Positions 7,900 to 15,759 of a DNA stretch of 64,000 nt are shown here, in pieces. The notes beneath the pieces are model-generated. The model had not been told where the DNA came from. It made no database searches and saw only the letters and a list, made by a program, of their open reading frames with translations. This DNA comes from CAYPUT01 sp046541715 (GTDB taxonomy: Bacteria > Spirochaetota > Spirochaetia > DSM-27196 > PWMO01). The number at the start of each line of letters is the position of its first letter. Positions within the stretch are counted from its first letter, which is position 1. The DNA lies in the NCBI GenBank assembly GCA_046541715.1, contig JBKHCS010000003.1, positions 1-64,000 on the forward strand, written 5' to 3'. The translations under genes were made by a program, and so were the position numbers.

Positions 7900-9917
7900 A
7901 GCGCCCCAAAAGAAGGATAGCGCTGCTGTTTCTCCTGACCGTGCCCCTCGCGGTCGGGCAGAACATCGACATGGCCGCCGTCAGGGGCGAGGAGGAGTTC
8001 CAACGGGGGGTCCGGGCGTATCACCAGGGACGGCTCTCCCAAGCGATCCTCGCCCTTACCGAATCCCTATCTCATCAGCCTCAAGATCCCCGGACGAGGG
8101 TATGGCTCGGCCACGCCTACTACCGTTCCGGATTCGAGGACGCTGCGGTGTCGCAGTGGGACTACGCCGGGCGCCTCGGCGCCGACACCGCGTACTTGCG
8201 TTTTCTCCGGCAGATCGTCGAAGAGCGGCGGAACGTGGATCTATCCGGGGAGCGGGATCTTCGCTACGTGGTTGCCGGGGAGCTCTCCGGAACGCCGGGG
8301 AACGTACGGGTCTTTTCCCGGCCGACCTCCCTCCGGCCCCGGCCCGACGGCTCCTTCTTTCTTACCTCCTTCGCAACCCACGAGGTTTTGATACTCGACG
8401 TAAACGGGGTTTCGACCCGGCAGCTTTCCGGCGGGGTTCTCGGTTTTTCCCAGCCGTACGATATCATGCCACTCCCCTCGGGGGATCTGGTGGTCAGCGA
8501 GTTCGGGGCCGACCGTTTGGTGCTCCTCTCCCCCGGGGGCCGGCGAATAACCGAGATGGGTAGCCGGGGTACCGGCGCCGGGGAGCTGTTGGGCCCCCAG
8601 TATCTCGCGGTCGACGATGGTGGTTTTGTCTACGTGACCGAATGGGGTAACCGCCGGGTGTCGAAGTTCTCTTCGGAGGGGGAGTTCCTCCTCTCCTTTG
8701 GGAGGAGGACCCCCGGCTTTGCCGGTTTCTCCGCGCCGACGGGGATCGTGGCGTTCCGCGGGAGCATCTTCGTGGCGGACGCCCGTCGTCGGAGCGTCGC
8801 GGAGTTCGACGGGAGCGGTAACTTTGTCCGCGAGATCTCGGATATCGGCCTCGAGCGGCCCGAGATGCTCTCGGTCTACGATTCCCGGCGGCTTCTCGTG
8901 GCCGACGGAAATCGGGTTGTCCTTCTCGACGTCGATAACGAGTTTCTCGAACCGGTGTCAAGCGAAGGCGCTCTCGGGGGGCGTCTAACCGGGGCCGCCC
9001 TAGACCAGAACGGAAACATAGTGGTATCGGACTTCGAGGAGGATCAGGTCTACTTTCTCTCTGAGTCGAGCACCCTTTTCGGCGGACTCTTCGTCCACAT
9101 CGACCGGGTAATCGCCGAGGACTTTCCCCGGGTCTTCGTCGAGGTGTCGGTGGCGGACCGCCTCGGAAACCCGATCGTAGGCTTGCGGAGCAGCAATTTT
9201 CTCGGGATGGAGAACGGCCGGCGCCTCGAGGACCTGCAGCTCGTCGGTGCTCCGGACCAACAGGGGGAGACAAGCTTCTCCCTCTTGATAGAAGCCTCCC
9301 CGGATGTGGTTTCCCGGCACCCGGAGCTCCAAGAAGCCCTCGAGGGCAGCTTCGGCGCCATGGAAAGCGACGACCGGCGAAGTATTACTTTTGCGGCCGA
9401 TTCGCCGGTAGACTTTACCGGGACGGAATCGAGTCGGTCCCTCTATTCCCGACACTCCGGTCTTGCGACGACGGACTGGAATTTCGATCTGGGGCTCCGG
9501 GACGCCGCGATGGGGCTTCTATCGCACCCGGAGCGGAGGGCTATCGTCTTTTACTCGTCGGGATCCCTCCCGGACCATGCCTTCGACCGGTACGGACTCC
9601 CCGAAACGGCGCAGCTGCTCAAGAACAACCGGATCTCCTTTAGCGTCGTGTACCTGGCTGCATCTGCCTCGAGCCGCGAGCTCGACTATCTCGTCCGGGA
9701 GACCGGCGGGTCCGCGGCGTACGTCTATCAGGAGGAAGGAGTCCGACCGGTGGTAGACGCCGCCCGGCGGGTTTTCGGAGGGCGCTACCTCTTGCGATAC
9801 GACTCCACGAGCCAAACCGACTTCGGCCGCGCCTATCTTCCCCTGGTTGTCGAAACCTACCTGTTCCGTAAGAGCGGGCGAGGAGAGTTGGGGTACTATC
9901 CGCCCCTGGAGTTCTGA
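7896..9917 (+). CDS. Secreted NHL-repeat protein with a VWA-like C-terminal domain
   Basis: A 673-residue exported protein. Residues 1-21 form a signal peptide (KRPKRR, a hydrophobic core, AVGQ). A TPR pair follows (30-105). NHL-type beta-propeller blades fill about 130-385, recognisable by repeats such as RPDGSFFLTSFATHEVLIL, GGFVYVTEWGNRRVSKFS and GIVAFRGSIFVADARRRSVAEF. The last 270 residues resemble a von Willebrand A fold of the VWFA-related type (VEVSVADRLGNPIVGL, then AIVFYSSGSLPDHAF). The start is a GTG overlapping the previous stop. Periplasmic or envelope location is inferred from the signal peptide, and its ligand is unknown. Confidence 0.75.
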   Translation: MKRPKRRIALLFLLTVPLAVGQNIDMAAVRGEEEFQRGVRAYHQGRLSQAILALTESLSHQPQDPRTRVWLGHAYYRSGFEDAAVSQWDYAGRLGADTAYLRFLRQIVEERRNVDLSGERDLRYVVAGELSGTPGNVRVFSRPTSLRPRPDGSFFLTSFATHEVLILDVNGVSTRQLSGGVLGFSQPYDIMPLPSGDLVVSEFGADRLVLLSPGGRRITEMGSRGTGAGELLGPQYLAVDDGGFVYVTEWGNRRVSKFSSEGEFLLSFGRRTPGFAGFSAPTGIVAFRGSIFVADARRRSVAEFDGSGNFVREISDIGLERPEMLSVYDSRRLLVADGNRVVLLDVDNEFLEPVSSEGALGGRLTGAALDQNGNIVVSDFEEDQVYFLSESSTLFGGLFVHIDRVIAEDFPRVFVEVSVADRLGNPIVGLRSSNFLGMENGRRLEDLQLVGAPDQQGETSFSLLIEASPDVVSRHPELQEALEGSFGAMESDDRRSITFAADSPVDFTGTESSRSLYSRHSGLATTDWNFDLGLRDAAMGLLSHPERRAIVFYSSGSLPDHAFDRYGLPETAQLLKNNRISFSVVYLAASASSRELDYLVRETGGSAAYVYQEEGVRPVVDAARRVFGGRYLLRYDSTSQTDFGRAYLPLVVETYLFRKSGRGELGYYPPLEF

Positions 9918-9919
9918 GC

Positions 9920-10240
9920 ATGGGATTTAGGGCCCGGCGAGCGCGCCGCCGCGCCGAATGGGACGACATCTGCAATCGGTGCGGGCTATGCTGTTACGAC
10001 CGAAAGCGAGTCTTGGGGAAGGGGGTCGTGATTCTCTGGAGGCGTCCCTGTCCCTACCTTCAGATATCCGGCGGCCTCTGTACGGTATACGGCAGGCGCT
10101 TCTCCGTCTGCAAAGACTGCCGAAAGGTGACCATCTTTCACGCTCTATTCGACCGGTACATGCCGGAAAGCTGCGCCTATGTACAGCGCTTCCGCCCCTT
10201 CGCCAGGCGGCGGAAGCCTCCGATTGCCGCCGAAGAGTGA
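9920..10240 (+). CDS. YkgJ/YcgN-like cysteine-cluster protein
   Basis: A 106-residue protein with nine cysteines in the pattern C18-x2-C21-x2-CC24-25, C44, C54, C64-x2-C67 and C84. This matches the zinc/iron-chelating YkgJ (CxxCxxCC) family, here with CNRCGLCCYDRK and RPCPYL...CTVYGRRFSVCKDC. The biochemical role of the family is uncertain. It starts 2 nt after the NHL/VWA gene, so it belongs to that operon. The N-terminus is strongly basic. Confidence 0.75.
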   Translation: MGFRARRARRRAEWDDICNRCGLCCYDRKRVLGKGVVILWRRPCPYLQISGGLCTVYGRRFSVCKDCRKVTIFHALFDRYMPESCAYVQRFRPFARRRKPPIAAEE

Positions 10241-10278
10241 CGGCGGAGCGGCAATCGTATCCCGAAGGGCGGATCACG

Positions 10279-10308
10279 TTTGACCCCCTTTAGGGGCTAT
10301 CGTATCTT
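10279..10308 (+). promoter_or_regulatory. Candidate promoter of the clpS-clpA-aat operon
   Basis: TTGACC (10279-10284), an 18-bp spacer and TATCTT (10303-10308). The expected transcription start is at 10315, exactly the GTG that begins a full-length ClpS. This suggests a leaderless message. A short CCCC/GGGG inverted repeat lies in the spacer. Confidence 0.5.
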
Positions 10309-10314
10309 TTGGGC

Positions 10315-10620
10315 GTGATCCCCGGGAGCATCGAACAGACAAAAGAAAAGTCCAAGGAAAAGGTCAAGGAACCGGAGATGTACCGGGTGGTGCTTCACAA
10401 CGACGACTACACGACCATGGAGTTTGTCGTCGAGGTTATCATGAAGGTCTTCAAGAAGCCGGTAATGGAAGCAACACAGATAATGATGCAGGTTCATAAA
10501 TCGGGTAAGGGCTCCGTCGGGGTCTACACCCACGACATCGCAGCCACCAAGGTCCAACAAGTGCATGATCTCGCGCGGCAGCGCGATTTCCCTCTCAAGT
10601 GCACCATGGAGAAAGCATAA
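10315..10620 (+). CDS. clpS: ClpS adaptor, N-degron recognin
   Basis: A 101-residue ClpS that binds N-terminal Leu, Phe, Tyr or Trp of substrates and delivers them to ClpAP. The substrate-pocket signature YRVVLHNDDYTTMEFVVEVI is intact (Asn-Asp-Asp, then the Met gate), as is the later HKSGKGSVGVYTHDIAATK segment. A lysine/glutamate-rich flexible N-tail of about 18 residues fits ClpA engagement. The start is GTG 10315, with TTG 10309 the alternative. No Shine-Dalgarno is present, in keeping with the promoter position. It lies 2 nt ahead of clpA. Confidence 0.95.
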   Translation: MIPGSIEQTKEKSKEKVKEPEMYRVVLHNDDYTTMEFVVEVIMKVFKKPVMEATQIMMQVHKSGKGSVGVYTHDIAATKVQQVHDLARQRDFPLKCTMEKA

Positions 10621-10622
10621 GC

Positions 10623-12935
10623 ATGCGAATAAACCGCGAATTGCAGGTAATCCTCAACGCCGCCTATCAGGAGGCAAAACAGAGGAAACACGAATACCTG
10701 ACACCCGAGCACGTCCTGTACGCCGCGCTTCATTTCGAGTATCCCCGGGACGTTCTTGCCGAATGCGGCGCCGAGCCGGACGAGATTCGAACCGAGGTCG
10801 ACGGCCACCTTACGGAGAAGGTTCCCGTCGTCGAGGATACGGATCCTTTCCAGTCTCTCGGGTTCCAGAGTGTCATCGAGCGGGCGGTGTTCCACACCGA
10901 GAGCGCCTCGAAGGAGGAAGTCGATATCGGCGATATCCTCGTCTCCATCTTCGACGAGGAGGAGTCCTTCGGGGCCTACTACCTGAGGAAAGCCGGTATC
11001 ACCCGGATCGAACTCCTCCACGTTATCTCCCATGGCCTGTCGAGGGTGGAAGCGGAGGACGAAAACGGATCCACCGAGGACGAGTTGGGGGAAGACGCCT
11101 TCGAAGAAACCGCCGAGGACGAGGAAGGGGAGGAGAAGCGGGGGGACAAGCGCCGTCGCCGGGATCCCTTGAGCCAGTTCACCACCGACCTGACGAAGGC
11201 CGCTAGGGAAGGACGCCTCGAGCCGCTGATCGGCCGGGAGGATATTCTCGAGCGGACCATGCAGGTTCTCTGCCGGCGGCTCAAGAACAACCCGATTCAT
11301 CTCGGAGACCCCGGTGTCGGAAAGACCGCCATTACCGAAGGTCTCGCCCAGCGAATCGCCGACGGCACCGTGCCCCCGGCCTTGCGGGACTACACGGTCC
11401 TCGCCCTGGATATGGGGGGCATGATAGCCGGAACCCGCTATCGGGGCGACTTCGAAGAACGGATGAAGCAGGTGATGAAGGCCCTCGAGAAGCGTACCGA
11501 CATCATTCTGTTTATCGACGAGATCCATACCCTCGTGGGTGCCGGGGCGGTATCCGGAGGCTCGATGGACGCCTCTAACATGTTGAAGCCTGCGCTCGCG
11601 ACCGGACGAATCCGGTGCATCGGCTCCACGACCTACGAGGAGTACCGTCGCTTTTTCGAAAAGGACCGGGCCCTCTCACGGCGATTTCAGAAGATCGAAG
11701 TCCTCGAGCCGACCGAGGACGAAACCGTCGAGATTCTCAAGGGTCTCCGAAGCAAGTACGAGGAGTACCACAACGTCCGGTACACCGACGAAGCCCTTAA
11801 GTCGGCGGTACATCTCTCGGCGCAGTATATAAACGACCGTCACCTTCCGGACAAGGCGATAGACGTTATCGACGAATGCGGCGCCTTTACCCGGATGAAA
11901 CTCGAAGCCTCCGAGGCTCAAGGAGAGCCGGTGGTCATCACCGAGCATCAGGTAGAGCGGGTCGTCTCGAAGATGGCCAAAATCCCGGAGAAGAGTGTTT
12001 CCGTTTCGGAGAAGGACCGGCTCAAGGGCCTCGAGACAGACCTAAAGGCCGTCGTCTTCGGCCAGGACCCGGCCGTAGAGTCGGTCGTCGAGGCGGTAAA
12101 ACGCTCCCGGGCCGGGTTCCGGCACCCGGACAAGCCCGTGGCCTCCTTTCTCTTCGTCGGCCCCACCGGAGTCGGCAAGACCGAGCTCGCCCGGCAGCTT
12201 TCCGACACCCTCGGCATCTCGCTGCACCGATTCGATATGAGCGAGTATCAGGAAAAGCACACCGTCAGTAGGCTTATCGGTTCGCCCCCGGGGTACGTCG
12301 GGTACGAAGAGGGTGGACAGCTCTCCGAAGCGATCCGGAAAGAGCCCCACGCCGTGCTCCTTCTCGACGAGATCGAGAAGGCGCATCCGGATATCTTCAA
12401 CATTTTGCTTCAGGTGATGGACTACGCGACCATTACCGACAACACCGGCAAGAAGGCCGATTTCCGGAACGTTATTCTTATCATGACCTCCAACGCCGGT
12501 GCCCGGGAGCTCGGCCGACCGTTGATCGGCTTCGGGGAACGTCAGATTACCAGCGAAGCGGTCAACGACGCGGTGGAGAAGATCTTCTCCCCGGAGTTTC
12601 GAAACCGCCTCGACAAGGTCGTGCAGTTCCAGCGGCTCCCGGAAGAGGTTATCCGGAACATCGTTCGGAAGGAGATAGCCGCTTTCAACGAGCAACTCTC
12701 CGACAAGAACGTAACCCTCGAAGCCACCGACGAATGTGTAGCCTGGCTCGCGGAAAAGGGCTATTCCGACGAGTTCGGGGCGCGGAACATCGCGCGTCTG
12801 GTGGAGGAGAAGCTGAAGCGCTACTTCGTCGACGCCGTGCTCTTCGGCGATCTAGCCGACGGAGGAACCGCCGTCGCGGATATCGAGGACGGAGAGGTGG
12901 TCATCCGAACCGAGGTGCCGAAGCCGGAGGGGTAA
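10623..12935 (+). CDS. clpA: ATP-dependent Clp protease ATP-binding subunit ClpA
   Basis: A 770-residue AAA+ unfoldase of the ClpA type: the Clp N-domain (1-145), an acidic linker (EDENGSTEDELGEDAFEE), AAA1 with Walker A GDPGVGKT and Walker B ILFIDEIHTLVGAG, and AAA2 with Walker A GPTGVGKT and Walker B VLLLDEIEKAHPD. There is no ClpB-type middle domain. The ClpP-docking loop is present as LIGFGE near 633. The ATG at 10623 directly follows the clpS stop. Walker A of AAA1 is preceded by HLGDPG instead of the more usual LVGE/DPG, a minor oddity. No clpP is in the window. Confidence 0.96.
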   Translation: MRINRELQVILNAAYQEAKQRKHEYLTPEHVLYAALHFEYPRDVLAECGAEPDEIRTEVDGHLTEKVPVVEDTDPFQSLGFQSVIERAVFHTESASKEEVDIGDILVSIFDEEESFGAYYLRKAGITRIELLHVISHGLSRVEAEDENGSTEDELGEDAFEETAEDEEGEEKRGDKRRRRDPLSQFTTDLTKAAREGRLEPLIGREDILERTMQVLCRRLKNNPIHLGDPGVGKTAITEGLAQRIADGTVPPALRDYTVLALDMGGMIAGTRYRGDFEERMKQVMKALEKRTDIILFIDEIHTLVGAGAVSGGSMDASNMLKPALATGRIRCIGSTTYEEYRRFFEKDRALSRRFQKIEVLEPTEDETVEILKGLRSKYEEYHNVRYTDEALKSAVHLSAQYINDRHLPDKAIDVIDECGAFTRMKLEASEAQGEPVVITEHQVERVVSKMAKIPEKSVSVSEKDRLKGLETDLKAVVFGQDPAVESVVEAVKRSRAGFRHPDKPVASFLFVGPTGVGKTELARQLSDTLGISLHRFDMSEYQEKHTVSRLIGSPPGYVGYEEGGQLSEAIRKEPHAVLLLDEIEKAHPDIFNILLQVMDYATITDNTGKKADFRNVILIMTSNAGARELGRPLIGFGERQITSEAVNDAVEKIFSPEFRNRLDKVVQFQRLPEEVIRNIVRKEIAAFNEQLSDKNVTLEATDECVAWLAEKGYSDEFGARNIARLVEEKLKRYFVDAVLFGDLADGGTAVADIEDGEVVIRTEVPKPEG

Positions 12936-12938
12936 GCC

Positions 12939-13643
12939 GTGCCCTTCCCCTACCTCGACGAGAACCAAAGCGTACGGTTCCCTTCTCTGGACGAGGCGAC
13001 CCCCGAGGGTGTGGTGGCCGTCGGGGGCAATCTCTCCCCGGGAATGCTGCTCTCCGCGTACCGCCAGGGAATCTTTCCCTGGTTCTCGGACGACGAGGAG
13101 CCGATTCTTTGGTGGAGCCCGGACCCCCGGTACGTCCTCTTCGTGGACGAGCTGTCGGTCCCTAAACGCCTCACCCGGAGCCTGAAGAAGCTACCTTTCG
13201 ACATAACCTTCGACAGCGCCTTCAACGCGGTTATCCGTTCCTGTGCCACGGTGTTCCGTCCGAGGGAGATGGGAACCTGGATTACCGCGGAGATGTTCCG
13301 TGCCTACACCCGGCTCCACGAGTTGGGGTACGCCCATTCGGTGGAGGCGTGGCGGGACGGCGAGTTGGCCGGCGGGCTCTACGGCGTCTGTCTCGGGGGC
13401 GTCTTCTACGGAGAGAGCATGTTCCACCGTACGACCAACGCCTCGAAGGCGGCTTTCGTGGCCCTGGTTCGGGGCCTCGAAGCCCACGGCGTCCGGTTGA
13501 TCGACTGTCAGATGGAAACGCCGCTCCTCTCCTCCTTCGGTGCCAGGTATATACCCCGAGAGGAATTCGCCGGTCACCTCATCGCACTCTTGGCCGAGGA
13601 GACCCGCCGGGGTAGTTGGAAATCCTGGTCACCTGCCTCGTAA
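12939..13643 (+). CDS. aat: Leucyl/phenylalanyl-tRNA-protein transferase
   Basis: A 234-residue transferase that adds Leu or Phe to proteins with N-terminal Arg or Lys, creating type 2 N-degrons for ClpS. Family marks are FPSLDEATPEGVVAVGGNLSPGMLLSAYRQGIFPWF, WWSPDPRYVLF, GVCLGGVFYGESMFH and the C-terminal IDCQMETPLLSSFGA. The start is the GTG at 12939, 3 nt after clpA. Grouping with clpS and clpA gives substrate tagging, recognition and unfolding in one operon. Confidence 0.95.
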   Translation: MPFPYLDENQSVRFPSLDEATPEGVVAVGGNLSPGMLLSAYRQGIFPWFSDDEEPILWWSPDPRYVLFVDELSVPKRLTRSLKKLPFDITFDSAFNAVIRSCATVFRPREMGTWITAEMFRAYTRLHELGYAHSVEAWRDGELAGGLYGVCLGGVFYGESMFHRTTNASKAAFVALVRGLEAHGVRLIDCQMETPLLSSFGARYIPREEFAGHLIALLAEETRRGSWKSWSPAS

Positions 13644-14094
13644 TTCCTTACAAGACGACTCAAGACCGGACTATGTTTTGGGTACGGCACGCTAATGGAC
13701 ACTACCGAGGTAATCGGCTGGGCTGTTCCGACCATAATCGGGGTGGTACCGATGTTTCTCTACACGCCCCTGAGGGCGAAGAACATGAGGAACATCCTCT
13801 TAACGCACGATGGTGGACCCCAAAGCTCTCTTCGATCGGGGGACTCGCCCAGATAGCCGCCGGGACTGCGGTCTTCTTCGTTCCCGCTCTCATCGGGCCC
13901 CAGCGATGTCTTTGCTTACGGCCGAATGGGGGGCCGCCGTCGATAATGGTTGACGCTTAGAGTCAATGTTGCAGCGTGGGGAACCACCGGGCCCGGGGCA
14001 TGTTCGGCGCCTTTGTGGTCGTCGCGGATTAGTCGCCTGCGGAGTTTCCCGAGCCACCCGGGAACCCGAGCCTTGGGACGAGACAGTCCGATTC
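13644..14094. other. Intergenic stretch with a possible decayed membrane-protein gene
   Basis: There is no intact gene in 450 bp. On the plus strand an ATG at 13695 opens 53 codons with one good membrane helix (VIGWAVPTIIGVVPMFLY, then a basic segment) and stops at 13856. A second hydrophobic helix (LAQIAAGTAVFFVPALIG) follows in another frame at about 13845-13895. A plausible tail then returns to the first frame. This pattern fits a roughly 95-residue two-helix membrane protein broken by two frameshifts, but chance hydrophobicity is possible. No convincing promoter, ribosome binding site or terminator is seen. Confidence 0.3.
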
Positions 14095-15759
14095 CTAGTA
14101 GTCAAACCCGCTCTGTCCGATAAACTCCCGGAGTATCGAGTCGTAAGGAACGTTGCGCTCCGGAATTCCGACGAAGTTGTCGAGGAATCCCATCAGGCGG
14201 ATTGCCTCGTGGTAGACGTCGTGATGCGGCTTGACCATGGTCAACAGAGGCCAGGCGTAGTTTCTCAAGACCGCCAGCTCGTAGTCGAGGGCCGAATTAA
14301 AGGCTACGTCGGCAGAATCCTGGTACGGGAAGATGTTGCGGTTTTCTCCCCGGCGAACCGAAGGCCACATGTGCAGAGTATCTAAGGCGCTGTGGCCCCT
14401 AAACTGGTAGTCCCGGACCATTCGACGGATAAGCCGGTTATCCGTGGTGGGGATACGGGTGTGGTCGTCAAGGTTCAGCTGGGTCAACGCCGAAACGTAA
14501 ACCTTGAACTTGTTCTGCGCGCTTACCCGGGGAGTCAGTTGATCGTTTAGCCCGTGGATTCCTTCGAGAATCAGGATCCCGTTATCCCGCAGACGAATCG
14601 GGGTATCGCTCGTAACCCGGCTGCCGGTCTTGAAGTCGAACACCGGCATACGAACCTCTTCCCCTTCGAATAGCGCCAGTAGCTGCTCGTTCAAGAGGGT
14701 GACGTCGATTGCTTTGAGGCTCTCGAAATCGTAGTTCCCCTCTTCGTCCCGGGGCGTCTGCTCCCGGGGAACAAAGTAATCGTCGAGAGAAACGGCGACC
14801 GGGACTCGGCCTGCGGCCCGGAGCTGGATTTCGAGTTTCTTCGCGAAGGTCGTCTTTCCCGACGACGAGGGACCCGCTATCAAGACCATCCGAACCTGGC
14901 TCTCGGCGACGATTCTGTCGCCGATTTCGGCGATCCGTTTGTTCTGAAGCGCTTCGGCTACCCAGATGAACTCACGGATGCCTCCTGACACCACGCGGTC
15001 GTTCAAGCGCCCGGCTGAACCGACGTCGAGAATTCGGCCCCACTCCTTGTGTTCTTGATACACCGAGAAGAGGAGGGGGCTACCCCGGAAGGTGCCGAGC
15101 TCTCTCGGGTCACCCTCTCCCCCGGGAAACCGGAGAATAAAGCCCCCCTCGTAGATTTCGAGGGCAAAGGTCTTGAGGACACCGGTCCTAGGCGCCAAGG
15201 GACCATGGGCAAGATCCATGATTCCGCCGCAGGTATACACCGCCACTTTCGAAGCATTCTTGTGTTTTACCAGGAGTGCCGTATCCATCATGCCGCGGTC
15301 TTCGAAGGAACGGATGGCGTCTTCGTAGGCTAGATAGCAGCGTGTTATCTCCAAGTCCTCTTGGACCAGGCTCCTCATCCGCTTCTCGACCTGAGCCAAC
15401 GTCGCGGCGTCGACGGTCTGTTCCTCCCCGAGGGTATAGTAGTAGCTATCCCCGAGGCTGTGGCCGATCACAAGGTGCATCTGTGGCGCGATCTCGTGGA
15501 AGGCCATGGCCAGCAGAAAGCAGAGGCTCCGGCGATAGACTCGGCGACCCTCGGTCGAATCGATCGTGACCGGTTCTAAGCGGGCGTTCACCTCCAAGGG
15601 GTACGAGAGGCTGGTAATCTCGTTATTGACCCGCATAGCCATAAGGTTTATGTCCGCCGGATCGGTACCTGCGGCGCGCATAGCCTCCGAAATACGAATT
15701 CCGGCAGGAGCCGAAAAGGGTCCCGCTGTTCCAAGATGATAGGTGATGTTCGAAATCAT
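14095..15759 (-). CDS. Nucleoside kinase fused to ThrRS-type TGS and editing-like domains
   Basis: A 554-residue fusion. Residues 1-65 resemble the TGS domain. Residues 75-260 resemble the second additional domain of threonyl/alanyl-tRNA synthetases, with HEIAPQMHLVIGH near 88-100 and YTCGGIMDLAHGP near 175-187. Residues 285-490 form a uridine kinase/phosphoribulokinase domain with Walker A GPSSSGKTTF near 296-305, the SLDDYFVPRE substrate loop and the ILEGIHGLND strand. Proteins of this architecture are annotated as uridine kinase-like in many bacteria. No aminoacylation core is present, so it is not a synthetase. The start ATG overlaps the stop of the HD-GYP gene, so the two are co-transcribed. 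Confidence 0.85.
   Translation of the reverse strand: MISNITYHLGTAGPFSAPAGIRISEAMRAAGTDPADINLMAMRVNNEITSLSYPLEVNARLEPVTIDSTEGRRVYRRSLCFLLAMAFHEIAPQMHLVIGHSLGDSYYYTLGEEQTVDAATLAQVEKRMRSLVQEDLEITRCYLAYEDAIRSFEDRGMMDTALLVKHKNASKVAVYTCGGIMDLAHGPLAPRTGVLKTFALEIYEGGFILRFPGGEGDPRELGTFRGSPLLFSVYQEHKEWGRILDVGSAGRLNDRVVSGGIREFIWVAEALQNKRIAEIGDRIVAESQVRMVLIAGPSSSGKTTFAKKLEIQLRAAGRVPVAVSLDDYFVPREQTPRDEEGNYDFESLKAIDVTLLNEQLLALFEGEEVRMPVFDFKTGSRVTSDTPIRLRDNGILILEGIHGLNDQLTPRVSAQNKFKVYVSALTQLNLDDHTRIPTTDNRLIRRMVRDYQFRGHSALDTLHMWPSVRRGENRNIFPYQDSADVAFNSALDYELAVLRNYAWPLLTMVKPHHDVYHEAIRLMGFLDNFVGIPERNVPYDSILREFIGQSGFDY

Noticed and set aside
13616..13960. Open frame of 114 codons after aat
   Set aside because: It overlaps the end of aat, is not protein-like in its first half, and only one hydrophobic segment looks meaningful.
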